A stretch of 64,000 nucleotides of DNA from Siphlonurus alternatus (Eukaryota > Arthropoda > Insecta > Ephemeroptera > Siphlonuridae), in assembly GCA_949825025.1 (NCBI GenBank), contig OX463778.1:11789671-11853670 (forward strand), read 5' to 3'. The notes under the pieces were generated by a model, which saw only the letters and a program-made list of their open reading frames with translations, had not been told where the DNA came from and ran no database searches. The position numbers and the translations under genes are program-made. Of the stretch, positions 1-64,000 are shown one piece after another. The number at the start of each line of letters is the position of its first letter. Position 1 is the first letter of the stretch.

Positions 1-164
1 TTTTCATATTCCAGACAGAAAAATCTCCAACCTTGAATTTTCCAAAAGAAAAGAAAGATAAAAATGGATGTTTTACCGTAGTTTATTTATTTATTTTTTT
101 AATTTGAAAAATAAAATGATTAGGTTTACATATTGCTTTTGCACTTCAACTTTCTTTGTCTCAG

Positions 165-63434
<63,270 letters not shown>

Positions 63435-63645
63435 CAGCCCAAAGATCAAATGTGCGATTGACAAAAATGTTGTGAAGCAGCTGCAGGCTTTTGTTGTGGT
63501 GTGATAACTTATTCAGTGTTACTTTTTCTTTCCTTCTCTGACATTTAATGTTTCAATTTTACTTTAATATATGTTTCAATGTTGTGAATGCTAACATAAA
63601 TTCTGTGCAATTAAAAAAATTAAATAAAAGTACATATAATGCATT
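63435..63645 (+). promoter_or_regulatory. HERC1 3'UTR with polyadenylation signal
   Basis: After the TAG stop comes about 190 nt of AT-rich non-coding sequence with a canonical AATAAA at 63623-63628; cleavage is expected 10-30 nt downstream. No other strong signal was seen. The next 180 nt hold nothing recognisable before a MITE copy at the window end. Confidence 0.7.
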
Positions 63646-63819
63646 TCTCTTTGTAATTTTTATTTCCGGTGATGTTTAATATATTTATTCCCAAGATTTT
63701 ATTATAATTCAAGTACTATTATAGCTTAGCTGTATGTATAAATACTCGTCATTTAATTGCTAAAGAAATTTTGTAGTGTGTGCTATCGCCACTGAAGTTT
63801 TTATCACTTTCCTTCATGA

Positions 63820-64000
63820 ATGGACAACATACATGAAAATTTTTATTGCAGAAATGAATAGAGGGTACCAAATTATGCTACTCTGAATTTTTTCAGATTT
63901 TTTTGAGACCCAGAACTATTTTTAAATAATTATTGAAAGTGCGGCCACGCCCCCTGGAGGCGTCAATAGGCGTCCAGTTTATATCCTTTTTATTAAGACT
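63820..64000. mobile_element. MITE family E copy, cut by the window end
   Basis: Begins ATGGACAACATACATGAAAA and carries TTGCAGAAATGAATAGAGGG, CCAGAACTATTTTTAAATAA, then GCCACGCCCCCTGGAGGCG; the second arm lies outside the window. It matches the inner copy at 13548-13888 closely. Downstream of the HERC1 poly(A) signal. Confidence 0.8.

Overview
Eukaryotic (animal) genomic DNA. Compact GC-rich exons, several with introns of only 48-66 bp, sit in AT-rich introns packed with microsatellites, foldback MITEs, SINEs and LINE remnants. Repeat content (mariner-type DD37D element, RTE-like LINE, 5S- and tRNA-headed SINEs, long TA and TTTA arrays) suggests an invertebrate, most likely an arthropod. I cannot name the species.

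One host gene fills the window on the + strand: the 3' three quarters of a HERC1-like giant HECT-type E3 ubiquitin ligase. I resolved 56 consecutive coding exons, from 165-288 to 63318-63434 (TAG stop). All junction phases agree and the total is 10,851 nt, or 3,616 codons plus stop. Domain order is that of HERC1 after its first RCC1-like propeller: helical linker, SPRY (exons 14-17), a small conserved barrel-like segment (exon 20), UBA (exons 25-26), Cys-rich pair (exons 27-28), WD40 propeller (exons 34-40), second RCC1-like propeller (exons 43-49) and HECT domain (exons 50-56) with its catalytic Cys at 62970-62972. The first RCC1-like propeller and promoter lie upstream of the window. A short 3'UTR with an AATAAA signal follows.

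The introns are a catalogue of mobile DNA. The richest is the 13.8-kb intron 22 (19277-33088). It holds two 5S-headed SINEs, three copies of a ~600-bp repeat, a 4.2-kb TTAA-flanked insertion in one of those copies (the other two copies give the empty site), a near-perfect 2-kb inverted repeat inside that insertion, and a LINE on the minus strand.

The most unusual item is that LINE. Its ORF1 (30948-32336) encodes a proline-rich protein with a central macrodomain of TARG1/OARD1 type that keeps both catalytic residues (Lys and Asp), directly upstream of the endonuclease/reverse-transcriptase ORF2. ADP-ribose hydrolysis encoded by a retrotransposon would be a noteworthy system. Second in interest is a SINE lineage in which 5S-rRNA-derived and tRNA-derived heads share one 3' body, whose tail resembles the 3' end of an RTE-like LINE in intron 17 of the same gene.
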